A stretch of 13,568 nt of DNA from Casp-actino8 sp001510335 (GTDB lineage: Bacteria > Actinomycetota > Acidimicrobiia > Acidimicrobiales > Ilumatobacteraceae). Where the stretch lies: contig JAQCEM010000044.1 of assembly GCA_027729635.1 (NCBI GenBank), positions 1 to 13,568 on the forward strand. The letters run 5' to 3'. This document shows positions 11,900 to 13,568 of this stretch, piece by piece. A program made the position numbers and the translations under genes. How positions within the stretch are numbered: the stretch's first letter is position 1; the number at the start of each line of letters is the position of its first letter. The notes below the pieces were generated by a model. It did no database searches, had not been told where the DNA came from, and saw only the letters and a program-made list of their open reading frames with translations.

Positions 11900-13234
11900 A
11901 TGGAAAAAATCCTTGACGCCATTATGAGCGGTGCTGACAGTGCGACTATCGGAGCCCTGAGCATTCCCGACAATTACCGAGCCGCCCATATTTTGGCGAC
12001 TGAAGCCACCATGTGGGAGGGCGTGCCGTCCGAAAAGAAAGACCCGCGTCAAAGCGTGCACGTGGGCGATGTCGCCACACCCGAATTAGCACCCGACGAG
12101 GTTTACGTAGCCGTCATGGCCAGCAGTATCAATTTCAACACGGTGTGGTCAAGCATTTTTGAACCAGTCTCGACGTTTGGCCCCATGAAGCGCCTCTCTC
12201 GTGAAAGTGAATGGGCCAAGCGCCACGATCAGCCGTATCAAGTGCTTGGTAGTGACGCGTCCGGTGTTGTTGTCAAAGTCGGTTCGGCCGTTCGTATGTG
12301 GAAGCCCGGCGATCACGTGACCGTGCATTGCAATCATGTTGATGATCAAGACAATACCGCACATAACGATTCGATGATGGCTGCCAACCAACGCATCTGG
12401 GGATATGAAACCAACTTTGGTGGTCTTGCCGATTTGTCAATTGTGAAAGCCAATCAATTGATGCCGAAGCCCCCACACCTCACGTGGGAAGAGGCGGCCG
12501 TCAATGCATTGTGCAACTCGACCAGTTATCGCATGTTGGTCAGCCGCAACGGCGCTGCTATGAAGCAGGGTGATGTTGTGTTGATTTGGGGAGCAACTGG
12601 TGGCATTGGCGCCTACGCAACTCAATATGTTTTGAATGGTGGCGGAATTCCAGTGTGTGTCGTGAGTAGCGATGAGAAGGCACAAATCTTGCGCGATATG
12701 GGTGTTGAGCACATCATCAATCGCAAGACTGCGAACTACAAGTTCTGGAAAGACGAACACACTCACGATGAAACCGAATGGCGTCGTCTCGGAACCGACA
12801 TTCGTGATCTCGTCGGCGAAGATCCAGACATCGTTTTTGAACACCCAGGTCGTTCTACTTTCGCGGCGTCAATTTATGTTGCCAAGCGTGGTGGCACCGT
12901 TGTGACCTGTGCAGCCACAAGTGGCTTCATGATGGAATTCGACAACCGCCATTTCTGGATGCGACTAAAGAATCTGGTCGGTAGTCACTTCGCTAACTAC
13001 CAAGAAGCGTGGCAGGCCAACCGTCTGTTGGCTAAGGGCATGATTCATCCGGTGCTCAGCCAGACCTTTGACTTGAACCATGTCGGTGAAGCGGCTTACC
13101 AAGTGCATAACAACATGCATGAGGGCAAGTTGGGTGTCTTGTGTTTGGCTCCAGCGGCCGGTCTCGGTATCACTGATCCTGCGTTCCGCGCCAAAGTCGG
13201 CGAAGCCAATATCACCCGATTCCAGCGCGCCTGA
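11900..13234 (+). CDS. ccrA: Crotonyl-CoA carboxylase/reductase
   Basis: A 444-residue NADPH-dependent enzyme that reductively carboxylates crotonyl-CoA to ethylmalonyl-CoA, the key step of the ethylmalonyl-CoA pathway and a source of polyketide extender units. It is an MDR-type oxidoreductase with SSINFNTVW (75-83), LGSDASGVV (116-124), the nucleotide-binding loop IWGATGGIGAYATQY (229-243), FEHPGRSTF (313-321) and GSHFANYQEAW (361-371). Residues Asn80, Tyr169-Glu170 and His363 align with the CO2-binding Asn81, Phe170-Glu171 and His365 of the Kitasatospora setae enzyme; only Phe to Tyr differs, a change I recall from other Ccr proteins. The long C-terminal LAPAAGLGI segment is typical of Ccr. 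Start ATG 11900 gives a full-length N-terminus. The epimerase gene follows after 22 nt. Confidence 0.96.
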   Translation: MEKILDAIMSGADSATIGALSIPDNYRAAHILATEATMWEGVPSEKKDPRQSVHVGDVATPELAPDEVYVAVMASSINFNTVWSSIFEPVSTFGPMKRLSRESEWAKRHDQPYQVLGSDASGVVVKVGSAVRMWKPGDHVTVHCNHVDDQDNTAHNDSMMAANQRIWGYETNFGGLADLSIVKANQLMPKPPHLTWEEAAVNALCNSTSYRMLVSRNGAAMKQGDVVLIWGATGGIGAYATQYVLNGGGIPVCVVSSDEKAQILRDMGVEHIINRKTANYKFWKDEHTHDETEWRRLGTDIRDLVGEDPDIVFEHPGRSTFAASIYVAKRGGTVVTCAATSGFMMEFDNRHFWMRLKNLVGSHFANYQEAWQANRLLAKGMIHPVLSQTFDLNHVGEAAYQVHNNMHEGKLGVLCLAPAAGLGITDPAFRAKVGEANITRFQRA

Positions 13235-13256
13235 TCTTTCGTGGCATTCTGTTGAC

Positions 13257-13568
13257 ATGATTCTCACCGAAATCGATCACATCGCCATTGCTGTCAAAGA
13301 TCTTGAAGCCGCCATTGATTATTACAAGCGGGCCTTTGGTGCCGAAGTAGATCACCGCGAAATCGTTGAAAGCGATGGCGTTGAAGAAGCGTTGTTGAAA
13401 GTGGCCGAAAGCTACATACAACTGTTGACGCCAACTCGGCCCGACAGTCCAGTTGCCAAGGCAATTGAAAAGCGTGGCGAAGGTTTACACCACATTGGAT
13501 ATCGCGTAGCCGATTGTGGCGCTGCGTTGAATGCGATGTTGGCTGCTGGCGCCACCGCGATTGATAAG
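13257..13568 (+). CDS. mce: Methylmalonyl-CoA epimerase (3' end outside window)
   Basis: The first 104 residues of a glyoxalase/VOC-fold epimerase that interconverts (2R)- and (2S)-methylmalonyl-CoA; related enzymes also epimerise ethylmalonyl-CoA. Visible metal ligands are His8 in IDHIAIAV, Gln55 in YIQLL and His79 in EGLHHIGYRV, corresponding to His12, Gln65 and His91 of the Propionibacterium enzyme. The fourth ligand, a C-terminal glutamate, would lie beyond the window. ATG 13257 gives the family N-terminus. There is no clear ribosome binding site in the 22-nt gap behind ccrA. The position after ccrA fits the ethylmalonyl-CoA pathway, in which the Ccr product must be epimerised before the mutase step. 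Confidence 0.93.
   Translation, partial: MILTEIDHIAIAVKDLEAAIDYYKRAFGAEVDHREIVESDGVEEALLKVAESYIQLLTPTRPDSPVAKAIEKRGEGLHHIGYRVADCGAALNAMLAAGATAIDK

Overview
The window looks like chromosomal DNA of an actinobacterium with moderate GC (roughly half G+C by eye), probably from the class Acidimicrobiia or a relative. This is an inference from three things: a tiny acyl-CoA carboxylase epsilon-type subunit behind a carboxyltransferase gene, a fused CopC-CopD protein, and several genes with a TAnnnT box ending 6-8 nt before the start codon and no Shine-Dalgarno site, as in leaderless actinobacterial mRNAs. I see no insertion sequences, phage genes, CRISPR, tRNA or rRNA.

Layout. Positions 1-116 hold the tail of a nitrilase-superfamily gene. 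It converges on a GNAT acetyltransferase (119-598, minus), which is divergent from msrA (640-1290, plus). From 7566 down to 1293 runs a six-gene minus-strand block: copCD-like membrane protein, carboxyltransferase (PccB/AccD5 type), epsilon subunit, metallophosphoesterase, class III CoA-transferase and nucleoside 2-deoxyribosyltransferase. The last five are joined by short overlaps (4 and 8 nt) or 5-7 nt gaps, so they are very likely one operon. Divergent from it are dnaX and recR (7697-10017, plus), 2 nt apart and without the usual ybaB/ebfC between them. A thiolase (10616-11797, minus) is divergent from crotonyl-CoA carboxylase/reductase (11900-13234, plus), which is followed by methylmalonyl-CoA epimerase, cut by the window edge.

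The most notable feature is at 10179-10541. A 120-codon ArsC-family gene carries an in-frame TGA (10221-10223) exactly where the catalytic cysteine should be. A stem-loop with a G-U at the start of its apical loop follows at once, as expected of a bacterial SECIS element. The distances from the TGA to three arginines equal those of Cys12, Arg60, Arg94 and Arg107 in E. coli plasmid R773 ArsC. I read it as a selenoprotein. An ordinary gene caller would miss its N-terminus and start at GTG 10242.

How the genes fit together. Thiolase, Ccr, epimerase and the carboxyltransferase are all steps of the ethylmalonyl-CoA / propionyl-CoA-methylmalonyl-CoA network, so the host probably assimilates or interconverts short acyl-CoAs. 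DnaX and RecR serve replication and recombinational repair. MsrA and the putative seleno-ArsC are thiol/selenol redox enzymes. Between recR and the ArsC-like gene lie a long hairpin and a promoter-like sequence on the minus strand that no annotated gene explains.
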